Part shown: positions 1-5,955 of the stretch, piece by piece
How positions within the stretch are numbered: position 1 is the stretch's first letter
Layout: each line of letters opens with the position of its first letter
Assembly (NCBI GenBank): GCA_028280675.1
Contig: JANQLI010000088.1
Span: forward strand, 1-5,955
Direction of reading: 5' to 3'
Source of the DNA: Alphaproteobacteria bacterium
GTDB taxonomy: Bacteria > Pseudomonadota > Alphaproteobacteria > SMXP01
DNA: 5,955 bases
Position numbers and translations under genes: made by a program
The notes under the pieces: generated by a model
Seen by the model: only the letters and a program-made list of their open reading frames with translations
Told to the model about the DNA's origin: nothing
The model's database searches: none

Positions 1-880
1 TGTGATCAACATGGTGAATGGGCGTGGTCCTATCACCGGCACGGCGCTTGTCGGGCATGCGCATGTCGGTGTTGTGGCCTTTACCGGTGGCACGCAGACC
101 GGCCGTGTGATCGGGGCGCAGGCTGGTGAAGGGTTGAAGAAGGTTGTCACGGAACTCGGTGGCAAGTCCGCCAACATTATTTTTGCCGATGCGGATTTTG
201 AGCGCGCACTTGATGCGGCCCTGGTGGCGATCTTTTCAAATAATGGGCAGCAATGTTTGGCTGGCTCCCGCATCTTGGTGCAAGAATCTATCGCCGAAGA
301 CTTCATTGCAAAATTTGTAGCGCGGGCAAAAAATCTCACAATCGGTGATCCGTTCGACATGGCGACAGAAATTGGCCCGCTGATTTCCAAAGCGCAAATG
401 GAGCGCGTGCTGCATTATGCGGATATGGCGCGTGACAGCGACGGCGTTGAGGTTCTCGCTGGGGGTGTGCGCTCCACTGCTTTTGACAAAGGGTATTATG
501 TGGAGCCAACGGTGATCCGCGCCAATTCAAATGCCCTTCCAATTTGCCAGGAAGAAATTTTCGGGCCCTTTGCGACATTCTTGACATTTGACACGGCTGA
601 AGAGGCATACGCCATCGCCAATGATTCAGAGTTCGGACTGGTTTCTTATGTGTGGTCGCAAAACATCAATACGGTGATGGAAGCTAGTGACGCTTTGCGC
701 GCCGGTGTGGTGTGGGTGAATACGCCGCTCACTCGTGAAATTCGCGCGCCTTTTGGCGGTTATAAAAATTCCGGCGTCGGCCGTGATGGCGGCGAATGGA
801 GCCGTGCGTTGTTTACAGAAGAAAAAACCATCACCATCCCGCGGCGTGATTTCCCGATTGCCAAATTAGGCATGTCTTGA
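1..880 (+). CDS. Aldehyde dehydrogenase, HpaE-like (5' partial)
   Basis: NAD(P)-dependent oxidation of an aldehyde to a carboxylic acid in the cytoplasm. The frame is open from the left edge; the GTG at 2 is probably internal, because the family is about 490 residues and only 292 are visible, so roughly 200 N-terminal residues (most of the Rossmann domain) lie outside. Counting from base 2, I see the cofactor-loop motif FTGGTQTG (27-34), general-base Glu51 in ELGGKS, nucleophile Cys85 in GQQCLAGSR (the usual 34-residue spacing), EEIFGP (184-189) and PFGGYKNSGVGRDGG (250-264). The GGEWSRALFTEEK segment and the tail DFPIAKLG resemble 5-carboxymethyl-2-hydroxymuconate semialdehyde dehydrogenase (HpaE) and related muconic-semialdehyde enzymes, as recalled rather than searched. 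The stop shares one base with the downstream dctP start. Class is secure; the substrate is inference. Confidence 0.93.
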   Translation, partial: VINMVNGRGPITGTALVGHAHVGVVAFTGGTQTGRVIGAQAGEGLKKVVTELGGKSANIIFADADFERALDAALVAIFSNNGQQCLAGSRILVQESIAEDFIAKFVARAKNLTIGDPFDMATEIGPLISKAQMERVLHYADMARDSDGVEVLAGGVRSTAFDKGYYVEPTVIRANSNALPICQEEIFGPFATFLTFDTAEEAYAIANDSEFGLVSYVWSQNINTVMEASDALRAGVVWVNTPLTREIRAPFGGYKNSGVGRDGGEWSRALFTEEKTITIPRRDFPIAKLGMS

Positions 881-1878
881 TGCGCTGGGTCGCCGCGCTT
901 TTTCTTTTGTGTGTAAGCGCTATCGCTGCGCAAGCGGATGACCCCATAGAACTGCGCGCGGCTAATTATTTACCACCCATGTCAGTGGCGGTGTCTCAAA
1001 TTATGCAGCCGTGGATGGCAGAGGTGGAAAAGGCGACGGATGGCCAAGTCACCTTGCAAGGCTATTGGGGCGGCAGCTTGGGCCGCGGGGCGCATCGGCA
1101 ATATCTGCTTGTGGAAAGCGGCGTGAGCGATGTGAATTATCTTTTTCTTTCAATGCATGCGGGGCGTTTTTCCGATCTCGAGATTTTGGAAATCCCGACA
1201 TTGTTTCACTCGTCAGAAGAGCTGTCGGTGATTGGGTGGCAATTGTTTGAAGATGGTCTCATCCGCGGATTTGAAGATGTGCATGTGCTGGGGCTGTTTG
1301 CGACTGCGCCAGGACGCCTCTTTACTAAGACCGAGATTAAAACATTTGCCGATTATCAAGGGCAGAAATTCCGCGCCGCGGGTCAATTGCAAGGGGCGTA
1401 TGTCGCGGCGCTGGGGGCGACGCCGGAAATTATCGATGCCGCGACCGCCACCGATGCCTTACGGCGCGGCACCATTGATGGCCTTGTGCAAGGGTGGTCG
1501 GGGATGGCGATTTTCCGTCAGGCTGACGAAACAGATTATTTTCTCGATATTCCAGTTGGCGCTTTACCTTTTGCTATTGTCATGAATAAAAAGCGCTGGG
1601 AGTCCTTATCGCCCGCGCTGCAAGAGCAAATCATGTCCGTCTCAGGAGCGGCATTATCGCGCTTTGCCGGTCAAGCGTATGACATGGCCGATAACGGTTT
1701 CCGTCAACGTTTTGTAGACAATGGCGATCTCACGCCTGGCATGTTGTCGGATGCCGACCAACAACGCATCGCTGATATTATCGACCACGTGCGTGATGTG
1801 TGGGTGGCGCAAGACACTCACCGCGAGAAACTCTTGAAACGTGTTGAAGAATTGAAAGGATTACGCGATGGCGGTTGA
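880..1878 (+). CDS. dctP: TRAP transporter substrate-binding protein, DctP family
   Basis: Periplasmic solute receptor that binds an organic anion, usually a carboxylate, and delivers it to the DctQ-DctM membrane complex. The 332-residue length is typical. Residues 1-19 form a signal peptide (MRW, hydrophobic core, AQA at 17-19, predicted cleavage before Asp20). Family features are GGSLGRGAHRQ (64-74), the conserved ligand-contacting Arg165 in KFRAAG, ALRRGTIDGLVQG (193-205) and LPFAIVMNKKRW (229-240). The ATG at 880 is preferred: it overlaps the dehydrogenase stop as TGATG, while the adjacent in-frame TTG at 877 adds only one residue. The Shine-Dalgarno is weak (TTAGG ending at 870), consistent with translational coupling. 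The Arg suggests a carboxylate ligand, but the specific ligand is not readable. The symbol is used at family level. Confidence 0.93.
   Translation: MRWVAALFLLCVSAIAAQADDPIELRAANYLPPMSVAVSQIMQPWMAEVEKATDGQVTLQGYWGGSLGRGAHRQYLLVESGVSDVNYLFLSMHAGRFSDLEILEIPTLFHSSEELSVIGWQLFEDGLIRGFEDVHVLGLFATAPGRLFTKTEIKTFADYQGQKFRAAGQLQGAYVAALGATPEIIDAATATDALRRGTIDGLVQGWSGMAIFRQADETDYFLDIPVGALPFAIVMNKKRWESLSPALQEQIMSVSGAALSRFAGQAYDMADNGFRQRFVDNGDLTPGMLSDADQQRIADIIDHVRDVWVAQDTHREKLLKRVEELKGLRDGG
1855..1860 (+). promoter_or_regulatory. Ribosome binding site of dctQ
   Basis: AAAGGA lies inside the 3' end of dctP, seven bases before the ATG at 1868. It supports this start over the in-frame ATG at 1901 (Met12). Confidence 0.6.
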
Positions 1879-2368
1879 TGACTATCCGTCTAATCCTTTT
1901 ATGAAGGTGAGCGAACGTCTTGCTATGGCCGCCCTCTCTGCGCTTTTATTGATTGCGCTTCTGACGATGGTGGATGCTGTGCTCCGTTGGCTTGGGTGGA
2001 CGCGGGTTTATGGGTTGCATGATCTGCGTGAATTTGTGTTTGCTGTCGTGGTGGCCTGTTGCTTTCCCGTTGGCTTATTGCGCGGGTCCTCCATCACGGT
2101 GCGGTTTTTAAAAAATGTTTTTGGTTTGCGCGTGGCGCATCACGCAGATCGTATAGCTGCGATGATCACTTTGATGCTTTTTGGTGCGGCGACCTATGGT
2201 CTTGCGCTGCTCAGTATTGACTTTATGCAAGCAGGGCGCACCACAAGCACGCTCGGTTGGCCGCTGGCGCCGTGGGTGTGGGCGACAACATTCGCTTTCG
2301 TGTTAGCAACGCTTGCGCAAGGTTTGCGTACCTATCGCCTGTGGACAACAGATGAGGAGGCTGCATGA
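1868..2368 (+). CDS. dctQ: TRAP transporter small permease subunit, DctQ family
   Basis: Small inner-membrane subunit of the TRAP transporter; it scaffolds the large DctM permease and contributes to docking of the binding protein. The 166 residues show four hydrophobic segments at about 17-39, 53-71, 93-117 and 134-153, the expected topology. The first helix ends in the family-like MVDAVLRWLG (34-43), and the fourth begins at WPLAPWVW (131-138). After helix 2 the usual G-x-H-x-x-V-D pattern is replaced by RGSSITVRF (72-80), lacking both His and Asp; this subunit diverges fast, so that need not mean loss of function. The start is set by the AAAGGA site and gives an 11-base overlap with dctP; the stop overlaps the dctM start by four bases. 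Position between dctP and dctM makes the call firm despite low primary conservation. Confidence 0.92.
   Translation: MAVDDYPSNPFMKVSERLAMAALSALLLIALLTMVDAVLRWLGWTRVYGLHDLREFVFAVVVACCFPVGLLRGSSITVRFLKNVFGLRVAHHADRIAAMITLMLFGAATYGLALLSIDFMQAGRTTSTLGWPLAPWVWATTFAFVLATLAQGLRTYRLWTTDEEAA
2354..2360 (+). promoter_or_regulatory. Ribosome binding site of dctM
   Basis: GAGGAGG sits four bases before the ATG at 2365, within the last codons of dctQ. It is the strongest Shine-Dalgarno match I noticed in the window and sits at an ATGA stop-start overlap, so dctM is probably both coupled and well initiated. Confidence 0.7.
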
Positions 2369-3648
2369 CCTCCGAAACAATCGGCGTTCTTGGTTTCGTC
2401 TTTCTTTTTGTCATGATCTTTTTCCAAGTGCCGATCGGTGTCGCGATGGCCATATCCGGTGTCGCAACCGTGGGTGTGCTGATTGGGTTTGATCCGGCCT
2501 TTTCTTTAATTGCGATTGAAACCTTCCATTCCCTTGCCAGCCCAGACTTGGCGTTGATCGTTTTGTTTGTGCTCATGGGCAATCTTGCCGGATTGGCGGG
2601 CCTGTCGGCAGATCTTTATCGTTTCGCACACGCCTTCCTCGGGCACTTTCGCGGTGGCCTGGCGATGACAACCATTGGGGCCTCAGCAGGGTTCGGCGCA
2701 ATCTGCGGCTCATCGCTCGCCACAACAGCAACCATGACCCGCATGTCATTGCCTGAAATGCGTGCGCGCGGTTATGCCAGTGAACTTGCCACCGGATCGA
2801 TTGCGGCGGGCTCTACACTTGGGATTATTGTGCCGCCATCCATCATCTTGGTGCTGTATGGCTTGTTGACCGAGCAAGCGATCCAACCGCTTTTCATCGC
2901 GGCTCTTATTCCGGCGGTCATTGCAGTGCTGTTTTATCTTTTTGCGATTGTTGTCACGGTGTGGCGTAATCCGGCGCTTGCCCCTGTTGGTGAGGTGCAT
3001 ACATGGGAAGACCGCAGGGCATCCGTGAAAGGGGCGGGTGGGTTTCTTGTCCTCGCTCTTGCGGTCAGCGGAGGCATTTATTCAGGCCTTATTACGGTGA
3101 ATGAGGCGGCCAGTGTCGGGGTGTCATTGGCTCTGTTGATCGCCTGGAAGCGCGGCAAGATGACACGCGCCGCCTTGCGTGAAAGTCTATTTGATACCGC
3201 TGACACAACGTCAATGATTTACCTTGTCTTGATCGGGGCCAGTATTTTTTCTTACGGGATGACTCTCTCCGAATTGCCCGCCAGTCTTGTGGCGGCGATT
3301 GAGGGGAGCGGACTTCCCCCTCTCGTGATTATTTTGCTGATCCAGCTCATGTATATTTTCCTCGGCAGCATTTTTGACACTGTGGCGGCGATGGTGATCA
3401 CCCTACCTTTTGTGTTTCCACTGATCTTAGCGCTTGGCTATGACCCGATATGGTGGGGCGTTATCAATGTGATTGTGATGGAGATTGGTATGCTCACGCC
3501 GCCCATTGGGCTGAATGTGTTCGTGGTGCATGGCATGGTGCCGGATGTGCCGATGCGCCGAATCTTCGCCGGGGTCACCCCTTTTGTGATGGTCGATATT
3601 TTACGCTTGCTGTTGTTGACGCTTTTCCCTGCCCTGATGATACTATGA
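2365..3648 (+). CDS. dctM: TRAP transporter large permease subunit, DctM family
   Basis: Large inner-membrane subunit that moves the solute into the cytoplasm, driven by an ion gradient (Na+ in the characterised members). The 427-residue length is normal for the family and hydrophobic segments run throughout. Recognisable blocks are QVPIGVAMAISG (21-32), GFGAICGSSLATTATM (109-124), GSIAAGSTLGIIVPPSI (144-160), ITVNEAASVG (243-252), a GSIFDTVAAM block followed by LPFVFPL (334-353) and MLTPPIGLNVFVV (376-388). The Gly/Ser/Thr-rich hairpin motifs before PPS and PPIG correspond to ion- and substrate-binding regions in TRAP structures, from family knowledge. The start overlaps the dctQ stop as ATGA with a strong Shine-Dalgarno. 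It appears intact, and no gene follows on this strand for 112 bases, so it is probably the operon's last gene. The substrate is not identifiable. Confidence 0.96.
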   Translation: MTSETIGVLGFVFLFVMIFFQVPIGVAMAISGVATVGVLIGFDPAFSLIAIETFHSLASPDLALIVLFVLMGNLAGLAGLSADLYRFAHAFLGHFRGGLAMTTIGASAGFGAICGSSLATTATMTRMSLPEMRARGYASELATGSIAAGSTLGIIVPPSIILVLYGLLTEQAIQPLFIAALIPAVIAVLFYLFAIVVTVWRNPALAPVGEVHTWEDRRASVKGAGGFLVLALAVSGGIYSGLITVNEAASVGVSLALLIAWKRGKMTRAALRESLFDTADTTSMIYLVLIGASIFSYGMTLSELPASLVAAIEGSGLPPLVIILLIQLMYIFLGSIFDTVAAMVITLPFVFPLILALGYDPIWWGVINVIVMEIGMLTPPIGLNVFVVHGMVPDVPMRRIFAGVTPFVMVDILRLLLLTLFPALMIL

Positions 3649-3664
3649 CACTTTTATGACAGTT

Positions 3665-3686
3665 AAAATCTGAGTAATGGGATTTT
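3665..3686. other. Dyad symmetry after dctM (weak terminator or operator)
   Basis: AAAATC (3665-3670) and GATTTT (3681-3686) are perfect inverted repeats around a 10-base loop, 16 bases beyond the dctM stop, followed by a pyrimidine-rich run (TTTTCTCTCTCTT). As RNA the stem is short and A/U-rich, so it would be a poor intrinsic terminator. As DNA it overlaps the expected -35 region of the next gene and could be a protein-binding site. Either role is inference. Confidence 0.3.
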
Positions 3687-3710
3687 CTCTCTCTTAATTC
3701 CTGCTATATT
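3683..3710 (+). promoter_or_regulatory. Candidate promoter for the lipoprotein L,D-transpeptidase gene
   Basis: TATATT (3705-3710) preceded by TG at 3702-3703 gives an extended -10 element, with TATATT matching the TATAAT consensus at five of six positions. The only -35 candidate at suitable spacing is TTTTCT (3683-3688, 16-base spacer), a poor match. A start site near 3716-3718 would leave a leader of about 45 bases. The position between a finished operon and an unrelated gene makes a promoter here likely; the exact elements are uncertain. Confidence 0.4.
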
Positions 3711-3715
3711 AGGGT

Positions 3716-3741
3716 CATACATAAGTGTTCAGTTGTGTATG
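3716..3741 (+). promoter_or_regulatory. 5' leader stem-loop / dyad upstream of the lipoprotein gene
   Basis: CATACATAA (3716-3724) pairs with TTGTGTATG (3733-3741) over nine positions, eight Watson-Crick and one G-U, around the 8-base loop GTGTTCAG. It starts where transcription from the candidate -10 would start and ends directly before the G-rich stretch (3741-3750) ahead of the ATG at 3761. It could be a stabilising 5' hairpin, a translational control element or, as DNA, an operator just downstream of the -10. The pairing is seen; the function is inferred. Confidence 0.4.
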
Positions 3742-3760
3742 GGGGTTGGGTGTTCAAATC

Positions 3761-4501
3761 ATGCGTGTTAATCTGAAACAATTTTCAGTTTTGAGTGTCG
3801 TTTTCTCCGTATGTGGCGTTTTGTTATCCGCCTGCGCTTCTGGCCCCGCATGGCTCAGCAAAGACACGGATACGTATGTTCCACCGCATCTGAGTGAAGC
3901 GACGATCACAAGTGTCGCTAACCAAGCCTTAGCGCACGGCATGTCCGAACAAGCGCTGCAAACATCCCTTGCCTATTACACCCGCTATTATAATGCGCTT
4001 CCGAACCCCCGCTATCTCACGGTGATTGATTATGCGCAGCACTCTAAGAAAGAGCGCATGTATATCATGGATATGGAAACGGCGAGTGTGGAAACGCTCC
4101 TGACCACCCATGGCGCTGAATCTGATCCAGACTTTGATGGGTATGCGACCAACTTTTCGAACGAGATAGGATCGCATCAAACATCGCTCGGGTTTTATCT
4201 CACGGGCGAACAATATACCGGCAAATATGGCTTGGCGATGCGTCTCGATGGCTTGCAATCCAGCAACAGTAACGCGCGTGATCGCGCAATCGTGTTGCAT
4301 TCCAATACGTATGTCGATCCCCGTTTCCCGGTGATGGGGCGCTCATGGGGGTGCGCCGTTATTTCACCACAGAAAATTGACTCCGTGGTGAATCGCCTCA
4401 GTGATGGCAGTTTGCTTCTTGCCTATCACCCTATGTTGCAAATGGCGGATTTATCATCGCGCTTGCAAAGCATTCGCCTTGCGCAATTGACGATTCGCTA
4501 A
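3761..4501 (+). CDS. Lipoprotein murein L,D-transpeptidase catalytic-domain protein (YkuD_2 type)
   Basis: Predicted cell-envelope enzyme of the YkuD_2 family, related to L,D-transpeptidases that form or edit 3-3 peptidoglycan cross-links or attach proteins to the wall. The 246-residue product begins with a lipoprotein signal: MRVNLKQ, a hydrophobic stretch (8-22), then the lipobox L22-S23-A24-C25. Ala26 at +2 is not the Asp inner-membrane retention signal known from E. coli, which suggests outer-membrane sorting. The catalytic region is near the end: SSNSNARDRAIVLHS with His180, then GRSWGCAVI with Cys198. The start at 3761 is chosen because it yields a proper lipoprotein signal and follows G-rich sequence at 3741-3750; an in-frame GTG at 3725 would add 12 residues (MFSCVWGLGVQI) and falls inside the stem-loop. 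It converges on the next transpeptidase gene with a 3-base gap. No substrate-recognition domain is visible. Enzymatic activity is inferred from the conserved residues. Confidence 0.87.
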   Translation: MRVNLKQFSVLSVVFSVCGVLLSACASGPAWLSKDTDTYVPPHLSEATITSVANQALAHGMSEQALQTSLAYYTRYYNALPNPRYLTVIDYAQHSKKERMYIMDMETASVETLLTTHGAESDPDFDGYATNFSNEIGSHQTSLGFYLTGEQYTGKYGLAMRLDGLQSSNSNARDRAIVLHSNTYVDPRFPVMGRSWGCAVISPQKIDSVVNRLSDGSLLLAYHPMLQMADLSSRLQSIRLAQLTIR

Positions 4502-4504
4502 ATC

Positions 4505-5955
4505 TTACGACGCGGCGTTACCGCGTGGGCGCAGCTTCGGCACCATTTTCTGATCCAGACGATAGATGTCATAAAGATAACGCGGGTCGTTATTGATGTC
4601 TGGCACGACGGTCCAATACATTAAATGAATAGGGATGGACTCTTTGAAGTTTACGCGCGTTTCTTTCTGGGTCGCCCAGATGGCTTCGATATCCGATTGG
4701 CCCAGATTATTATCCGCCGTCATCAATGTATGGGTGAGGTCCACGGGCCGTTCAATGCGGACGCAGCCAGAACTATGGCTCCGCTTGCGAAACTCAAAAG
4801 AGGCGCGGAACGAACTGTCATGTAAATAGACGGCATGTTTATTCGGGAACATGAATTTCACGCGTCCCATGGCGTTTGTTGGTCCAGGCTTTTGCCGGAT
4901 TTGATAAGGGAAGTTGTCTGGGCGCACGGATTCCCAGTTAATCTGAGACGCATCAACAATTTTTCCGCCTTGTATCAGCTCAAAGCCATCGCGTTCGATG
5001 CGCCCTGGGTCGCGGATAAAGGACGGTATCACTTCGCGCTTGGCGATGGATACCGGGACATTCCAAGAAGGATTGAGGACAAGATATTCTATTTTGTCAC
5101 TCATCACTGGTGTTTGATAGAGCGAGCGTCCGACGGCGGCATCGCTTTCAAACACCACTTTACCGGCTTCCCAAATCTGCATGAAGTAGTTGGGAATATT
5201 TACACGCAGATGATAGGCGCCGAGATTGTTCGGCAACCAGCGCCAGCGCTCCATGTTGGCGCGGATTTGATCGATCCGGTCATTATGCGTGCGGTTGAGC
5301 TCTAAAATATCTGGGTCCGAGACAAAACCGTCCGATTGCAAATTAAAATCATCCTGAAACGTTTTCATCGCTTCGCTGAGCGTTTCATCAAACGTATATT
5401 CTGTTGCGGCGTCTGCCTCAGCGGGCGGCGTATAATAGCCCAGCGTTTTGAGCCGGTCTTTGATGAGCCCAACGCGGGCGTCAACACTTCCTTTTTTGAG
5501 AAGCTCACCGGTTTCTATCAAAGGCGTGGATGCTGGCGCGTCTTTGGCGCGCATATCCGCCAATTGCTGGCGGAGCTTTGCATATTCCGGCGTGTTTGGC
5601 AGGAAGGCCCTTAACGATTGTGAAACGCTGTTCGTTGTGAGCGCCTTCTCCAGAGTAGCGAAGTAAGTGTCTTGGTTTCCCCGCACCTGCCACGCCGGCG
5701 ACAGTGATCCTGATGTGACGCGGCCATGGGTGTAATGATCTGCCAGCATCATATAGGCGTCAGTGGCGAGCACATCGAGGGCCGTTTGTGTTGCGTTGGA
5801 AATGCGCCCTTTGGCGTTGATGTCTTGTTCTGCATCGGCTTTCAGCGCTTGCACAGCCTGACTGTGATAATCTGCGGGCCATAATCCTTCAAGGTATGAG
5901 GCGTCAATCGCATGGAGTAGGTCGGCAAGCCCTGCGCGCAATCCGTCATCCGTTG
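4505..5955 (-). CDS. YcbB/LdtD-family murein L,D-transpeptidase (5' partial)
   Basis: Periplasmic enzyme predicted to form 3-3 (mDAP-mDAP) peptidoglycan cross-links. The reading frame is open through the right edge, so the TTG at 5941 is not taken as the start; the signal peptide or anchor and some N-terminal residues are missing. Numbering from that TTG: a scaffold region typical of YcbB/LdtD, with the LEGLWPADY motif (17-25), spans about 1-130; a peptidoglycan-binding-1-like domain spans about 145-215 (RLKTLGYY, MKTFQDDFNLQSDG); the YkuD catalytic domain follows from about 243, with MERWRWLP before it, VGRSLYQTPVMS (270-281) and LNPSWNVP (289-296). Catalytic His374 is in YLHDSS and Cys393 in SHSSGCVRIERP; their 19-residue spacing and the Arg six residues before Cys agree with E. 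coli LdtD as I recall it. The usual HDTP is HDSS here. The protein ends with a polar tail. Family assignment is strong; exact partners are unknown. Confidence 0.93.
   Translation of the reverse strand, partial: TDDGLRAGLADLLHAIDASYLEGLWPADYHSQAVQALKADAEQDINAKGRISNATQTALDVLATDAYMMLADHYTHGRVTSGSLSPAWQVRGNQDTYFATLEKALTTNSVSQSLRAFLPNTPEYAKLRQQLADMRAKDAPASTPLIETGELLKKGSVDARVGLIKDRLKTLGYYTPPAEADAATEYTFDETLSEAMKTFQDDFNLQSDGFVSDPDILELNRTHNDRIDQIRANMERWRWLPNNLGAYHLRVNIPNYFMQIWEAGKVVFESDAAVGRSLYQTPVMSDKIEYLVLNPSWNVPVSIAKREVIPSFIRDPGRIERDGFELIQGGKIVDASQINWESVRPDNFPYQIRQKPGPTNAMGRVKFMFPNKHAVYLHDSSFRASFEFRKRSHSSGCVRIERPVDLTHTLMTADNNLGQSDIEAIWATQKETRVNFKESIPIHLMYWTVVPDINNDPRYLYDIYRLDQKMVPKLRPRGNAAS
4510..4526. 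terminator. Short GC-rich hairpin at the convergent gene ends (weak terminator candidate)
   Basis: ACGCGG (4510-4515) and CCGCGT (4521-4526) form a perfect 6-bp stem with a 5-base loop. It lies eight bases past the stop of the + strand lipoprotein gene and inside the last codons of the - strand gene. No T-run follows on the + strand, and only loosely T-containing sequence follows on the - strand, so a classical intrinsic terminator is doubtful. It is the only compact hairpin I noticed at this junction. Confidence 0.25.

Noticed and set aside
2223..2582. 119-codon open frame on the - strand across the dctQ-dctM junction
   Set aside because: It spans two well-supported coding regions and has low-complexity content typical of a reversed membrane-protein sequence.
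3663..3677. CtrA-like site TTAA-N7-GTAA upstream of the lipoprotein gene
   Set aside because: It has one mismatch in a low-complexity 8-base consensus, A/T-rich surroundings, and no independent sign of cell-cycle control. Too likely by chance to call.
3725..3760. Upstream GTG start for the lipoprotein gene
   Set aside because: It would place 12 extra residues before a complete lipoprotein signal and sits inside the stem-loop with no Shine-Dalgarno; the ATG at 3761 is better.
3929..4300. 123-codon open frame on the - strand opposite the lipoprotein gene
   Set aside because: Its translation shows no recognisable motifs and it is fully antisense to a conserved YkuD_2 protein.
4835..5305. 156-codon open frame on the + strand opposite the YcbB-type gene
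   Set aside because: It is wholly antisense to a conserved catalytic domain, has no recognisable family and no supporting ribosome-binding site; it is a shadow of the real gene.
5939..5941. TTG at 5941 as the true start of the YcbB-type gene
   Set aside because: The frame stays open to the window edge, the protein would lack any signal peptide, and YcbB-type enzymes are normally longer at the N-terminus.
1..5955. Mobile element, CRISPR array, tRNA or rRNA
   Set aside because: No transposase or integrase product, no regularly spaced repeats and no structured RNA signature were seen; nearly all bases fall in recognised genes.

Overview
The window is compact bacterial DNA with G+C near one half (judged by eye, not computed). 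It carries two unrelated gene blocks. A Gram-negative, probably alphaproteobacterial, source fits best: there is a TRAP transporter, a lipobox-bearing L,D-transpeptidase, a YcbB-type L,D-transpeptidase, and a TGCTATATT-like -10 element. Nothing here fixes the genus.

Left block (2-3648, + strand): the C-terminal 60% of an NAD(P)-dependent aldehyde dehydrogenase most like the HpaE / muconic-semialdehyde branch, then a complete three-gene TRAP transporter: periplasmic binding protein (DctP), small four-helix membrane subunit (DctQ) and large permease (DctM). The junctions overlap by 1, 11 and 4 bases, so the four genes look like one translationally coupled operon. The likely logic is uptake of an organic acid (DctP-Q-M) followed or accompanied by oxidation of an aldehyde intermediate. 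The substrate cannot be read from the sequence.

Middle (3649-3760): a 112-base intergenic region with two dyad symmetries on either side of a plausible extended -10 element. The first dyad (3665-3686) could be a weak terminator for the TRAP operon or an operator. The second (3716-3741) would form a 9-bp stem-loop at the very 5' end of the next mRNA, just ahead of its G-rich ribosome-binding region.

Right block (3761-5955): two peptidoglycan L,D-transpeptidases of different families arranged tail to tail, with only 3 bases between their stop codons. The + strand gene encodes a small lipoprotein of the YkuD_2 type. The - strand gene encodes a large YcbB/LdtD-type enzyme whose N-terminus lies beyond the window's right edge. 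Both keep the catalytic His and Cys. Together they suggest a locus for 3-3 cross-linking or remodelling of the cell wall.

I did not find a clearly novel multi-gene system, mobile element, CRISPR array or RNA gene. The points most worth following up are the intergenic dyads, the convergent transpeptidase pair and the dehydrogenase-TRAP coupling.
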